Source: Sabellastarte sp. h YS-2021
Lineage: Eukaryota > Annelida > Polychaeta > Sabellida > Sabellidae
Assembly: GCA_964017235.1 (NCBI GenBank)
Contig: OZ024934.1
Coordinates: 79,016,706-79,080,705 of the forward strand
Direction of reading: 5' to 3'
Length of the DNA: 64,000 bases
Of the stretch, positions 43,438 to 55,300 are shown one piece after another (the stretch's first letter is position 1; each line of letters opens with the position of its first letter). The notes beneath the pieces are model-generated. The model saw only the letters and a list, made by a program, of their open reading frames with translations, did not search any database and was not told the DNA's origin. The position numbers and the translations under genes are program-made.

Positions 43438-43676
43438 CAGGGGGGGTCATGTTAGCGAACGGGACAGCCATAGCGAACGGCAATCTACCATGACATTTAA
43501 AACAATAGACAGGAGGGGGATAGGGTTCACCAGTGGTTAGATGATCATTTATTTATTGATACATTGAAATAAGTGGGTGTTGGAACCCTGTGCCCCTGCT
43601 ATCTATCTTTTTTATGTTATGATAGATTGCCGTTCGCTATGGATGTCCAGTTCGCTAACATGACCCCCCCCTGTAT
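43438..43676. mobile_element. MITE with about 58-bp terminal inverted repeats
   Basis: The left arm starts acagggggggtcatgttagc and includes atagcgaacggcaatct; the right arm is its reverse complement (agattgccgttcgctat to catgaccccccc and ctgt), with a few mismatches. Total about 239 bp; no frame. Target duplication unclear. Confidence 0.85.
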
Positions 43677-44946
43677 ATGGCATATTAGATTGATACCCAA
43701 ACATGTGTTGATTTCCATTTGTTTGTAAGTATGATATAGGCCATGTGTAACTCTGACACACCAGATCAGGCTAGAAACCTGTTAGGAATATTGACTTACA
43801 TCAATACAGAGGTTGCAAACAACGTTTTATTGAAAACGTGGCACAAAAACACAGTATAAATAAAAACAAGATCAGGGCGGAGTTCAACGTGGCAACGCTC
43901 TTTTTTAGCGTGAAGTACGTAACAGCTGGTACTTTTGACGTTGTGAAATGACGTTCAACTCAAAAATCAGTGACGTGTATTGTAGCAGAAAACAGATACT
44001 GGCTTCAAAAAAGTTGTTCGCTACCTTTCTAATGTAATGGTTATAACCTCCGCCAAGTAGGTTATATATCAGTGTGCATTCTTTTGTCTGTTTGTCTGTG
44101 TTTACAATAACTCAAAAAAGGATGAACATATCTTACTGAAATATTGTATATCAATAAAACTTGATTGATAAGTCGATTTATCAAGTTCAAAAGTTCATTT
44201 CAAAAGTTCTAATGTCGATGTATCAAGTTTGAAAGTTGGCAATTCTTTAAATATTCCAATCTGCGCCAAACTTCAAAACCATAATATAGGCACACTTTAT
44301 ATTGTTCGCAATGGCATTTTCTTCGCAAAATAATGAGACTTCCAATTCTATACCAACTTCATTTTTATTCATGTATTATTATTTCTTATGAATAGCCTTT
44401 TTTATCAACAAAACCACAAAAATTCTGTGGAAACCAGATTAGCCATAATTTCCAATAAGGAGTGTTCATGACAGGAACTGACATTTAATATCTTTGTCAA
44501 GGCGTCTTATTGCATATGGGCTCAAAGTTTGAATATAATAGTTGAAATTTCATAATTGCATCATGTTTGTTTTAAGAAGCTAGTGCAGCTGAAAACTTAA
44601 GTAGGATGTTAATCCCTAATTAAGTTAGTTTGAGCTTTAAGAGCTTTATTTTAATTGCACAACAACGTTGAAGAATATTTTTCTATTTTGTATAATAAAT
44701 ACTATTGGGTTGCATAAAAACAGATAATCATTAATATTAGGTTACATGCTTTTAAGAGGGGACTTGAATTTCATTTTACTCCCAATTATGGCAGTGTTTT
44801 TCTCTTGCACAAAGAAGCTGTGTTGAAATCTGTTCATTTCAAAAACCCATCAGGAAAAATTCCTGAATGACATACATGAAAAATATATACATGCATATCT
44901 CAAATGTAGATGACAATGTTATACAAGTGTATATGGTATTATTATT
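43677..44946. other. Intergenic, mostly unassigned
   Basis: Contains a short repeat with aacctccgccaag and ttgtctgtttgtctgtg (44045-44150) and a stretch related to 40440-40790. No gene seen. Confidence 0.5.
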
Positions 44947-45155
44947 AAGTGTGAGATCTAGTGAGGCTCGCGCTTCTAGAGGACACTTTTTTTTTGTCTC
45001 CAGACTTTGCGGCGTAGTGGGATCAGTACCTGTCTCAACACTGAAGTTAAATGGCTATGGGCTACATTAGTATTTGGATGGGTGACCGCATCAGTGCACT
45101 ACTCATGTCTCTGATGGCTTGCACTAGAAGAACGAAACCCCTTTTGGCCTTCTTT
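44947..45155 (+). repeat. 5S rRNA-derived SINE, copy 2
   Basis: 45020-45098 resembles the 5S rRNA 3' half more closely than copy 1: caacactgaagttaaatggc and ttagtatttggatgggtgac plus cgc, which cover box-A-like and box-C-like parts of the 5S internal promoter. Flanks match copy 1. Confidence 0.8.
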
Positions 45156-45443
45156 TATCTTGATGAGTGAGATATCTATTTTTGTATGAGTCTAATGAGA
45201 GATGTTCTACTTTTATTGTTCAATATTTTTCATGAATATTAAGTAATACAAGTCCATGTTTAAAGAGAATTCATAAAAATGCTGTCATAGATATGGGGGA
45301 TCCAGTGAATACAAAAACTTCAATTTTAAAGTTGAGATATCTCCATCATTTCTGCATAGATTTTCATGTAATAAAAATGAGAGGAAACTCTGTAAAATTA
45401 CCTTTCTAATGATGTATATATAACACATGTTGACACACTTGTA

Positions 45444-45487
45444 CTGTACAGTGTTGAAAGCAACGTAAAACCCCAAATAAATAAATA
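45444..45487 (+). repeat. Severely 5'-truncated family 1 SINE with 12-bp target duplication
   Basis: Only the last 44 bases of family 1 remain (cagtgttgaaagcaacgtaa then aaccccaaataaata). They are flanked by gacacacttgta at 45432-45443 and 45488-45499. Confidence 0.85.
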
Positions 45488-45589
45488 GACACACTTGTAA
45501 CCCTTATCATCCATAGTAAGAGGGCTGTTCCATTATTGTGATTTTGTCCCCAACTGGAATATTATCCCTTATTTTTGTCGTTCAGGAGG

Positions 45590-45790
45590 TCTATCTTTTG
45601 AATTTGAACCATCGTAAAGCCATTGCAACCTATGATCGGGGTGTGTATGTATGGAAATTCTGGTATTTCTCAAGTGTTTCCCGATTGGATGCATTTTTGG
45701 GGAGTCCATTGGGAACAGTTTGTGACAATATCAAACTGTTTGAATTTATGTTAAACCACTCCCGATGCTTATCAGACCATTTCAAGTAAG
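45590..45790 (+). repeat. Dispersed repeat, family 4
   Basis: ttcccgattggatgcatttt, ggaacagtttgtgacaatat, then actgtttgaatttatg, cccgatgcttatcagaccat. Matches 60060-60150 and others. Confidence 0.55.
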
Positions 45791-46595
45791 GCTGATTCTG
45801 TAAATATATTTGCGTTCCAAAACAAGTTCTAGTTTCAATATTATACAACAAAAGACAGCAAACCTATCACCTTTAATTGAGCTGTATATCTGTATGTGAT
45901 ATTTGATACATTTTGCCTGTACCTCACTGTGGAGATTAAGGGGAGGGACCTTTCACTTTTTGCAGAACATGTCCAGTTGAACAGGACAGACTACAATCAG
46001 TATGAAACGATCATTAAAAAACCCTAAAATGACTGCAATCCATCACGTTGACATACTTTAGTACATGATAAGCTACTTTTTGTCACTTTAAAGTTGCATC
46101 ACAGAAGTATGTAACTTTACTTTTGTGACATAGTATTATTTTTGTTTTCAATTTTGCGTAAAAGCATACGATGTGAAATGCACCATTTTCAGATTGTTAC
46201 AGAAATTATATTTACTCTGTGCTATATGTTTTAGTGATGGGAAATCAAAACCAGTTACCGGGGATTTGAAAAGAACAAAATCTGGTAGATCTTATGCTTG
46301 TTAGTGTACAGTAAAAATTATTCACACGGCGTACATGAGCCAAAATACAATTGGAAAAGGCTTTCACGAGATATTTTTAAGTAAGTAAACATGACTTGCT
46401 CAATATAAAGTAAAAGTATTTTTTTCATCATTTCGATGAAGTATCCATTATTAGAAAACCTAAAATGATGAGATTTTCTATAACCGGTTCCCAAATATTC
46501 TATGCGAATTTTGCTATTTATGCCAGAACAGACAAAAAACTGCATACCCGTTTATCATTCACACAATATGTTTGCACCATGATTACTCATGCTTA
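45791..46595. other. Intergenic, no feature seen
   Basis: AT-rich, short frames only. Confidence 0.6.
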
Positions 46596-47366
46596 ATTCT
46601 GATCTAATGGATAAAGAGACCGTCTTTTACTAAACGTTTAGTTATCTGATCTAGCAGATAAGTGAGACAGAACCTTTACCAAATCATGCTATATCTGACC
46701 TAACAGACAAGTGAGATAGACCCTTTCCTAAAGGTTTATTCATCTGATCTAACAGACAAGTGAGACATATCCTCAAATAAATATTTTTTGATTTGATATA
46801 ACAGAAAAGGTGAGACAGCGCCTTTATTAAATGTTCATTTATTTGCTCTAACAGACAAGTGAGATAGGTCCTTTAATAAACGTTTATTTATTTAATCAAA
46901 TGGACAAGCAAAATTGACCTTTTAATAAATGTTTACCTGATCAAACAGAGAAGTGAAACAGATTTGATGAAAACTGGACAAGCAAGACTGACCCTTTAAT
47001 AAACGTTTATTTATCTAATCTAACAGAGAAGTGAAACAGATTTTTTACTAAATGTTTATTTATCTGATCTAACAGACAAGTGAGACAGATCCTTTGCTAA
47101 ATGTTTATTCATCTGATCTAACAGATAAGTGAGACAGATCCTTTGCTAAATGTTTATTCATTTGATCTAATAGACAAGCGAGACTGACATTTTATTATAT
47201 GTTTATCTGATCTAACAGGGAAATGTGACAGATCCGTTACTGAACGTTTTTGACTGATCTAATGCATAAGTGAGACGGACCCTTTCTTAAATGTTTATTC
47301 ATCTGATCTCTATGGATAAGTGAGACTGACACTTAGCTAAATGTTTATTTATCAATTATCCAAGTA
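46596..47366. repeat. Minisatellite, about 16 units of about 50 bp
   Basis: The unit reads about atctgatctaacagacaagt, gagacagatcctttgctaaa, tgtttattc. Units differ by substitutions and small indels; some are shortened (near 46940-46990). Confidence 0.92.
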
Positions 47367-48978
47367 GAAACTTTTAACTAAACATTACTGCCAATCAAGA
47401 TATAGACCTCGATAGCAATTAGTGAAAGAAGGAAAAAAAATGAAAAAGCTGTGTTAATATTATATCATCTGCTTCAAATGCTGTCGTCAATTTCTCAAGA
47501 AAAATGCCAAATAGATGACACTTCATTAAAACTGAAAAGCCTCCAAGAATGAAAGAACCTAGCGTGATCTTGCTAAAAAAATCCACTGGCATGTTTGACA
47601 AGAAAAAAACTCCTAATAGTATGTAAACTAAGATTGTTGTGTCAGAATATACAACAAGTCTAATTTACTATTCATAATGTCTCTATCACAAGTTTTTGCC
47701 GCACCATGTGGTATCTTTAAAACACTTTTTTTATGTTAGTCTTCAAACCACTTCAGGTAAACTGTAAAGAAAAGTATTCTCCTTAAAACTGATAAATGCA
47801 TAAGACTCCACAGAATATATCAACATTAAATTATCTTTTTAAATTAATCTATACATTGCAATAATTTGCTGGAGTTATATGAAGTGAAGGATATCATTCT
47901 ATTTGTAACATTTCTCACAATTTTAACACTAACAAGTACCATGGGTGAAAGGGGGGGGGGGGTGTAAGATGGATTCAGTAGTTAATTACCATCTCCCCAA
48001 AGGGTAGTGCAGTATTGTAATCACATCCATCCATTTGTTTGTTTGTTTGATTGTCTTTGCGTATGCTGTAAAAAGTATAACCAGATCAATGAATAAAAAC
48101 AATATTTTATGGGCCTTACCTGTGACTCGGTCCTCCTAAAAGATTATCTGTGTCTGGATCAAAATAATTTTTTTCAAAAATATCTGCTCCATACCCCAAA
48201 AGCTGTTAATCCCACTGGGACTTATTTTCACACAAGCTTAGGTTGACCAGTGGCACAAACCCCATTAAAGATGATCAAGATCCACATTTGCTACTACAGA
48301 ATTTTCTGCAATATCTGGTTCCAGAACCCTGGGTCAAGGTTTGTGTTCCCCTCAAGCAGTAAGCCCTTTTATAAATCTATTTTACCTGATATCTCTTGAC
48401 CTTGTAGTTTCTACCTGTAAAACAATTGGGAGGTTATTATTTAAAAATTCTCAAGTGTTTCACATTTTCTTTTTTTTATAAAGATATTGAAAGATTACGT
48501 GACTCTTAGATTGAGGAAAGGAGAGCAGTGTGCCACTTAAAAGTTATGTAATTTGTACATTTTAAACAACAGTGTTAAAGTATGTAAAGTAAGAATAAAA
48601 CATATATTATGACAGCATACAACTGATTATGTTTTGTTGAACTGATAATGCATTTCTATGTGTTAGTTTTACATTAATGGTACAATTAAATACATGATAC
48701 ACCTTCTACAATTTTATAACCACATATACCAATAACATATCTGTTATTCGTATATTCACAGTATGTAAACAGAACCTTTTAAGTAGCTTCTGTTCATGTT
48801 AAGGGTAAAAACCACAAAGTAGGATACAGAAAGGTATACCAACAACAATTGTCAGGGGAAAAAACAACTTTTATAAGATGTATTCAGTTGCATATCAGTT
48901 GACACATCAATGAATCCTTTTCTATTCTGTAGTTTGTTGTGTAAAATATAACACCTGTGTCCCGCTTTTTCTTCCCTT
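47367..48978. other. Intergenic; one dispersed repeat
   Basis: A 12-G run at 47951-47962. 48000-48400 contains atccatttgtttgtttgttt and cctgtgactcggtcctccta, resembling a repeat also hinted at 32740-32940. No gene seen. Confidence 0.5.
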
Positions 48979-49440
48979 TCTGTTCTAGTTGACTTGTTGC
49001 AATCTAGATCTAACATTAAGACCATCCAACTTTCATGGTTAAAAAATTAACCACTTTGCCCAGTAGCTTCTTTGTATGGACTTTTTCAAAAACAACCAGG
49101 GTCAATCAATCAACCAGTATTTCGGATTTCCAGGCGTCATGGTCTAGTTCCTTTAACTGATTCTGTCCCTCATATATTTTTGACCAGGCTCTCACATATC
49201 CTTCAGCTTTCACCAAAATTGACCTCCCATGATTTTAGGCGTTCTGGAGCCGCCTGGGCCTTCCATCATGGTGTCCCCTTGCACCAGATCATGCACCATG
49301 GCACCTGGAAATCTGATGCCATATGGGCGTACATCAAAAATGTCCCTACAGCCTCCTCTTCTGTTTCACAGACTTTTCAACAGCACCTAATTTTAAAGCT
49401 TGGCTGTTTGGTGGATTTTTTACCTCTCATTACAGTCTAA
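48979..49440 (+). pseudogene. Decayed tyrosine recombinase of a second YR retrotransposon
   Basis: The frame reads VLVDLLQSRSNIKTIQLSW, hits TAA at 49048-49050, then continues PLCPVASLYGLF and on to the C-terminal catalytic boxes: HDFRRSGAAW (HxxR), HHGTW and IWAYI (Tyr nucleophile). The order matches the intact enzyme at 14406-15422 (KTIQ, CPYRAL, HAFRRSG, HGTW, VWRYI), but the sequence differs strongly. The N-terminal half, including the first catalytic Arg, was not found. A remnant of a different DIRS/Ngaro-group lineage. Confidence 0.8.
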
Positions 49441-50230
49441 TTTACTCATTTCACCTTATAGCTTTAATCTTTGTAGTTCCCACATGACTTCGGGTTACAA
49501 GGTCATATGGGTTAACATCCAGGGTCACTGGTTCTTCATTCCATCAGCTGCTTAGTGTCATGCATTTGCATTGGTATTGGGCTTTGTATAATTGTTTTGT
49601 AATTATTAAGCTGGGGGGGGGGGGGGGGGGGGGGGGTTCTATTGCACTTTCCAGTGACCTTGGCTTGTGTTATTTGTCAAGGTCAGATTCATGACTGTAT
49701 TCTGTAATTTATCAGACTACCATGTCAGTAGTGTTATATGATGCACTTATCAGTGACCTTGGCTTGTGTAATTGATCAAGGTCAGATTGATTCTGTAAAT
49801 CATTAGACTACTACCATGTTAACTATGAAATTATTAGAGTATTATTATGTGTTAATATTGTTTATCTTACAAGAAACTTTTAGTAAAATAAATAATATAT
49901 TAATCCCATTTGCAGTATATCTTCTTTGCAGTGTCCCCCAGGGGAATATTGGACATACTGACACATTTACCTTTTTCTGGTATTAATTGGAGTATTTTAT
50001 TTTGTTCCTAGGCATTCTGGTTTTTCTATATGTATGTGTAATATAAAATAAAGCTAAAATAAATTAAAAAGTCAATTAAATAATAACTCATTTTACTTAT
50101 TAATGTTTTAAAGTAACCTGCTTCAAAGTAACCTGGACGGGGTCTGCAGTTTTAAAACCAGAGAGCTGTGACCGTAGGATATTGATCTAGGTCAGATTTT
50201 CAACAGCATTGACCACAGTCAATACATCAA
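49441..50230 (+). repeat. Probable 3' end of the decayed YR retrotransposon
   Basis: Follows the recombinase remnant. It has two similar units of tgaccttggcttgtgt, a short gap, then tcaaggtcagatt at about 49650-49690 and 49755-49795, each followed by a cagacta(ctac)catgt block. More ggtca motifs occur at 49500-49545 and 50165-50200. It includes a 24-G run. The boundary is uncertain. Confidence 0.5.
49613..49636 (+). repeat. 24-G homopolymer
   Basis: Uninterrupted G run after ttaagct. Quadruplex-capable; its length is unreliable in any assembly. Confidence 0.95.
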
Positions 50231-51454
50231 TACGTTAAGGTAGTCAGAAACTGACAGAGCAGGCTCCTTACAGAGCTTTGCTACCAAAAGTGTCCACAGC
50301 CACGTGACATTGTTGATTCTTGTAGATAACACCTCAAAATACACAAAAATGGAATGTAGTTAAGTGACGAAACGTTTCCCTTATAAAAAGCCAAATTTGA
50401 AATTGAGGTCCAACCTTTTGTCAACTGATGGTCAAGAAAGGGAATATTAAATTAGAATCTTGAACATATGAAAACAATAATCTACAGTACTTCCAGAAAA
50501 TGCGTGACTACATCATAAGTCTTGTGAAATGTAGCCCCAGTGATGGTTAATGGTTAACAACTTTGGTAATGAAATCATTTTACTCCTATGCCTATGGTGA
50601 AGGGTTTGAAAACATAGTATTTCACCATAGGTTCCTTTCTTTGATATAACCTTATATTAGAATATTTCCTCCTCAGAACTGTAACTTGAAAGTAGGCAAA
50701 GAAAGCAAGTCTTGGAAATGCTATAATCCCTTTGTAATAAATCACTGAAAAGAGAATACATGTAATGGTAAAAGTTGTAAAACCATGTCATAAAACACTC
50801 ATTCAAATACATGTGCATATAACATTTATTGTCTGATTAGGTATTTGTCTTCTTGGTACACTTTAGAAAACTTGTAAACAGGATGCAATTTTGAAGATTC
50901 AGATAAAAAGACACAATAACAGAGATATATACATATTTGGTTGCAAATTTTCTAAAGAGTAATAGTTTGTTTAATGTTGATTTACCACCTCCCAATGTAA
51001 TCACACAGACATGTTGATTCCTTGTTGTATTATGTGGTTCTTGTCAAAGTAAATACAAAATCTGTTGAACCTGTATAGATACTCTTACTTTTTGGACTTT
51101 CTTGATAGCAAAGATCTAGAGGAAATATTCACTGTATTTATAACACAACAAAAATTTCATGTTGTTACAAGTGCAATAGTTACATTAAATGTCATTTGAA
51201 TCCTTTATTACGTAAGATAGGCATCTCCACCATGTTTTTCCGCTAAGGACTAGAAGGTATACTTCAGCATAGACATGGACAGACATTGGTATCTGAATTG
51301 AATTGTCCTCTTTTACAACAAAGAACAACGTTCTCTTATTTGGAAGTTTGAGATCTGATCCGATGTTAAGTCAAAAATGAACTCATGTAACAGAATGTGC
51401 TCTGAGCGTCTATGGAATTTTCTTTTCTTAGATTCCCTGATGATGTTGAACCTC
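50231..51454. other. Intergenic, no feature seen
   Basis: AT-rich, short frames only. Confidence 0.6.
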
Positions 51455-51613
51455 TATTGTAGCAATAAAGGACGAGGTTTGAGTACTGTATTGGCGAATA
51501 AAATTCCAGGCGGAATAATGGATAAAGTCCGATAGGGCTGAGTCCATTATGGCCGGATGTTTGTGATTTATTTACCGATACAGTACTCAAACAAAGTCCT
51601 TTATTGCTATTAT
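51455..51613. repeat. 159-bp imperfect palindrome
   Basis: tagcaataaaggac then gtttgagtactgtat on the left pairs with atacagtactcaaac and gtcctttattgcta on the right. Inner arms include aataatggataaagtcc with gagtccattatggcc. Its layout resembles the palindrome at 4581-4701. Confidence 0.85.
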
Positions 51614-52124
51614 AAAGACTGGTATGATTTTAACACAAGAACGTCTATTAATTCAGTTAATAAATGTAGTTATTGTAGGAATTATATCTTTTGCTGAATT
51701 ACAGCCATTTGGACTACTTTTACAATATTATATCCCTCGTATTATAATGTACGCTAGCAATGATGCTCAGCGACACGTTTTCGTTCACTGCACATTTCCG
51801 GTCTTCATAATTTGTAGTAACCAGATCCAATAAAAGTAAAGACATGTGCAGTTTTGCTATAGCTGTTCCGACAAAGTAGAGCAAACTCCCTCAAGTCGTC
51901 AGAACCAAGGAGAGTGTCACTGAATTTAGGTGGTGGAAGACCTATGGCTACCTGTTCAGGCCAGCACATCCCTCTACATGGTCTTCTCCCTTATTAGAAG
52001 CTAAGATGGAGATGGGCTTTTTCTGGTAGTTGGACTATCCTGTTATGGACTATGGTACCCCAGGAAATGTTCACATCAGTTTGGCCCTTTACAAATACTA
52101 CCTTATAATATACGTGTACAGAGA

Positions 52125-52580
52125 TGACCGTTTAGTATCCACCACATACCGTATACCAATATAGGGGGATGTACAGAGCGGGATATACTTTTTGTAAAAG
52201 GTGGCACCTCTGTACTATGGATGATTAGCATCAACAAGTGCCAGTTTCTAATTAAAATCTTAGACACTGTAATTTACGAATATGTATTATACATAGTTAG
52301 AAAAGTATTTTATAGTGCTTCTGCCCCTTTTTTTGCATAAAAATCCATGCAGAAAGGTACTGCGATATATTGCAATTTAGAGATTGAGGTTTTTATATTC
52401 ACCGGTGCCCTGCATGTGTGACATCATTTTTAACATTCTCTCTTTAAAAAGTGATAAATCACACAAAATGGTGGATAATGAAAGGAAAACATCCCTCAAT
52501 AGACATAAACAGAAAATAATATATCACTCATGAAGATTAACAATATAATAATTGTGCTACACACTCGTATAATATTGCCA
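52125..52580. repeat. Dispersed repeat, copy 2 of 2
   Basis: Collinear with 1361-1790: tatccaccacat, acaagtgccagttt, tcaccggtgccc, atatatcactcatgaagatt, aacaatataa. Confidence 0.5.
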
Positions 52581-52667
52581 TTTCCATTTGTGATACATAT
52601 AGTTTTTTTCTGTATATGTCATTCAGGAAGTTTCAAGTAGTATCAAGTATCAACATTCCTGATAATC

Positions 52668-52802
52668 TTTTGCCTGCCACTGGGTATAGGACCCAATAAC
52701 AGAGGACCATCATTTTAAGTGCTCAACCAAACCACTATTCATCTACATGTACCAGGGATCAAACCTAGTTAGGTCCCCTTGATTCCTAGGGCACAGTGTG
52801 GC
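52668..52802 (-). repeat. Family 2 SINE, partial
   Basis: gcctgccactgggtatagga, cccaataacagaggaccatc, then a B-box-like gggatcaaacct and ggcacagtgtgg. The distal half is missing. Confidence 0.6.
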
Positions 52803-54939
52803 AGATTATTTGAAAATTTGAAGGAGGTTAGGAGACTACAGTAAAAGCTCGTCTTTGATGTAAAACTTGGCATATTGTAAAATGGACAATGTAATTAATT
52901 GGCCACCCCTGTAGATTCATGTTAAATTGGCTGGGTAATGTCATGCATCATGAAATTGTGGAGTTTAAATAACACTAAGGCAACATGGGGCTCAAATAAC
53001 ATCTGTTTATGTAAAATGAGCTGGATCCTGTATAGATATAATGCAAAACCTCACTAAAACAGTTTGTCAAAATTTCCATTCACTTTATAGACTTAGTTGA
53101 AGAAATAAATGCATTTTTTTATTTTTTATTTAGTTTGCAAATCAAGGACAGCTTCATGGATGAAGTATGAAGAGGGCAATGACACCGAATGACTGTTCTT
53201 AATTTGCTAACAAAGTACAATCTTGTAGAATTATTGCTATTATAAGACTTGTGATAGGCTGGTTTGAAGAAAACAGTAAGATATTTTCATCTTTCTTTGA
53301 ACTGTTTTGTTCCCCCAGTGCCCCAGTGCAGATTTGAACCCAGCATTATGAAATGGAAGTATTGGCTAGGAATATACACTAACATTGATTCTAGATTTAT
53401 GTACAGATTGTAAAATGAGGTCACCTCTAGTCTAATATATGATGCCCATAAGGTCACCTTAACTGAGTTAAAGTTTGCTTTAACTTTAAATGTTGAGTTT
53501 ACGATTGGCCTTTGGAGGTTTTCATTTAAGATTGGTCATACTGAAGTCAAATTTTAAAATTTAGCAATTCTATTGGGGCTTAACCCCATCAAACTCTCTA
53601 AAGCTGGGCGTAAGTTAAGGTGACCTTAGGGGAAAAGTAGTTTATGTTTATCTGTGGCCCCCAGACAAATAAATTACTAGATGCAATTATGTATTGTGAT
53701 TTGTTAAAATACAGTTACATGATACTAATATTTACAAGTTACTTTTCATATTGTTTAACTGCCCAACCCCAAACAAGGTGGTAGTAGGAGAGAGAAAGGA
53801 CCTGAAGTTACCTGTTCAGAGTTGTTGTGATTTTGTGTGATATATTTACAATACTGCATGTTTTTTATGTTATGAAGAGGGACATTTGCAATGAATGCTA
53901 TGGACGCTCCTGATCTCCTAAAGGAGTGGAATGTTATGCATTGATCCCGGAGATTTAATGGCCCTATTACTTCCTTTGAACTACTTTTTATTTCCTCTTT
54001 TTCTTTTGGTTTCCTCTATTTGAATGGCTATGAATTACACATTTTTTTTGTATTCGACATGCATGTTCAATCTTTATAATTTTAATAAGTTTAGCAAAAT
54101 GGAAATGATATCAACATTAAATAATTCTATTCAATTTTTATGTTAGTTTTTATGTGGCTTTCATTTACCAGTCATTTTTTTACCTTTAATGATGTATGTG
54201 AGTTACAGTTTAAAATGTAATCAAACAGTCTATATCATTCAGATATGATTTATATCATTTATTTAGAAGAGCGGGTTTTTTTTATTACAGTCGTTACTGG
54301 TAATTTATTTCCGTTCAATTTGGTGCAGTTTCAAATTATATTTAATTAAACATCCATCATGACAAATGAATCTGTATAGACTGACAGTGGATATAAATTA
54401 GAGCAGCCCTTTTTTATTTAAATAAGCAAACCCCATGCAAAAATTTGAAGAAGAAAAAAACAAATGCTGTGTTAAAAAGTGTCAAACACAGTCCATGCAG
54501 AGAGTCAAGTTTGGTTTTAACGAGGCGTTTGTTCCCATTAATGACAACTCAAAAATAGGGTCTTCAAATGTTTCTTCACTGTGTGGGTCTGTTTTTGCAA
54601 TTTATTTTGAGTATTTGATGACAATTTAACAGATTTATAATAACATGTGACACACAATACCTTCTTTTCAAACCGGCTGCTTTTTGGGGTGAACAAAACC
54701 AAAGCTTGATATCGTTGAAAAAATACATATATAAGGAAATGCATATTTTCTTATGATTTTTTTTTATTTTTGTGCTATTTATTTATTGAGGATAGTTAAA
54801 ACTCTTCAAATCCAAATTTTATTCAGTCTTATTTAAACCTCATTTTTGCCACTCTTGATTCTCTATGACATCTCTATGGCTTTGTAAACTATGTTTGAAT
54901 AGACTTTTTGTCATATAATACTAGAACAGTTAAAAATCA
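52803..54939. other. Intergenic, no clear feature
   Basis: AT-rich. 53440-53640 has gtcacctta and taaggtgacctta-like paired sequence (ggtcaccttaactgagttaa with gtaagttaaggtgacctta), a possible eroded inverted-repeat element of about 200 bp. No gene. Confidence 0.45.
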
Positions 54940-55300
54940 AGCTTGAATGTTGTGTTACCTTGCTTATTGTGATTCAAATATCCCCAGGAGCAACCATCTA
55001 GCACTAAACCATAACCTGTCAGTAATATACTTATTTCACCATATGCCCCGGTCACACTACACAGGTGATATTACCTACATTTATATGCTTTTTATTGTAA
55101 CGCCTCATTCCTCGATGTACTGCCATGCTTCTCTCAGTTAAGTTTGCCTACCGTGGTATTCTGTGCTTTCTGTGGCCCCCAGATTGAAGCTTTAAACGGT
55201 TCTAATTTCTGCCTATCATAGGCAGTATGAAGGCCACTGCCAATTACCCCTGGTAACTTTAGGGTGTTCTACTATTACTATTGTTCTTCTGCTACATTTC
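54940..55300. repeat. Dispersed repeat shared with 59030-59420
   Basis: cctaccgtggtattctgtgc/ctttctgtggcccc, ctgcctatcataggcagtat, ctgccaattacccc and cttctgctacatttcc recur in order at 59130-59270, in more diverged form near 40840-40930. Confidence 0.5.

Noticed and set aside
45020..45098. 5S rRNA gene
   Set aside because: Only the 3' half resembles 5S rRNA, it is diverged, and the same flanks occur at 34800. It is a SINE, not a gene.
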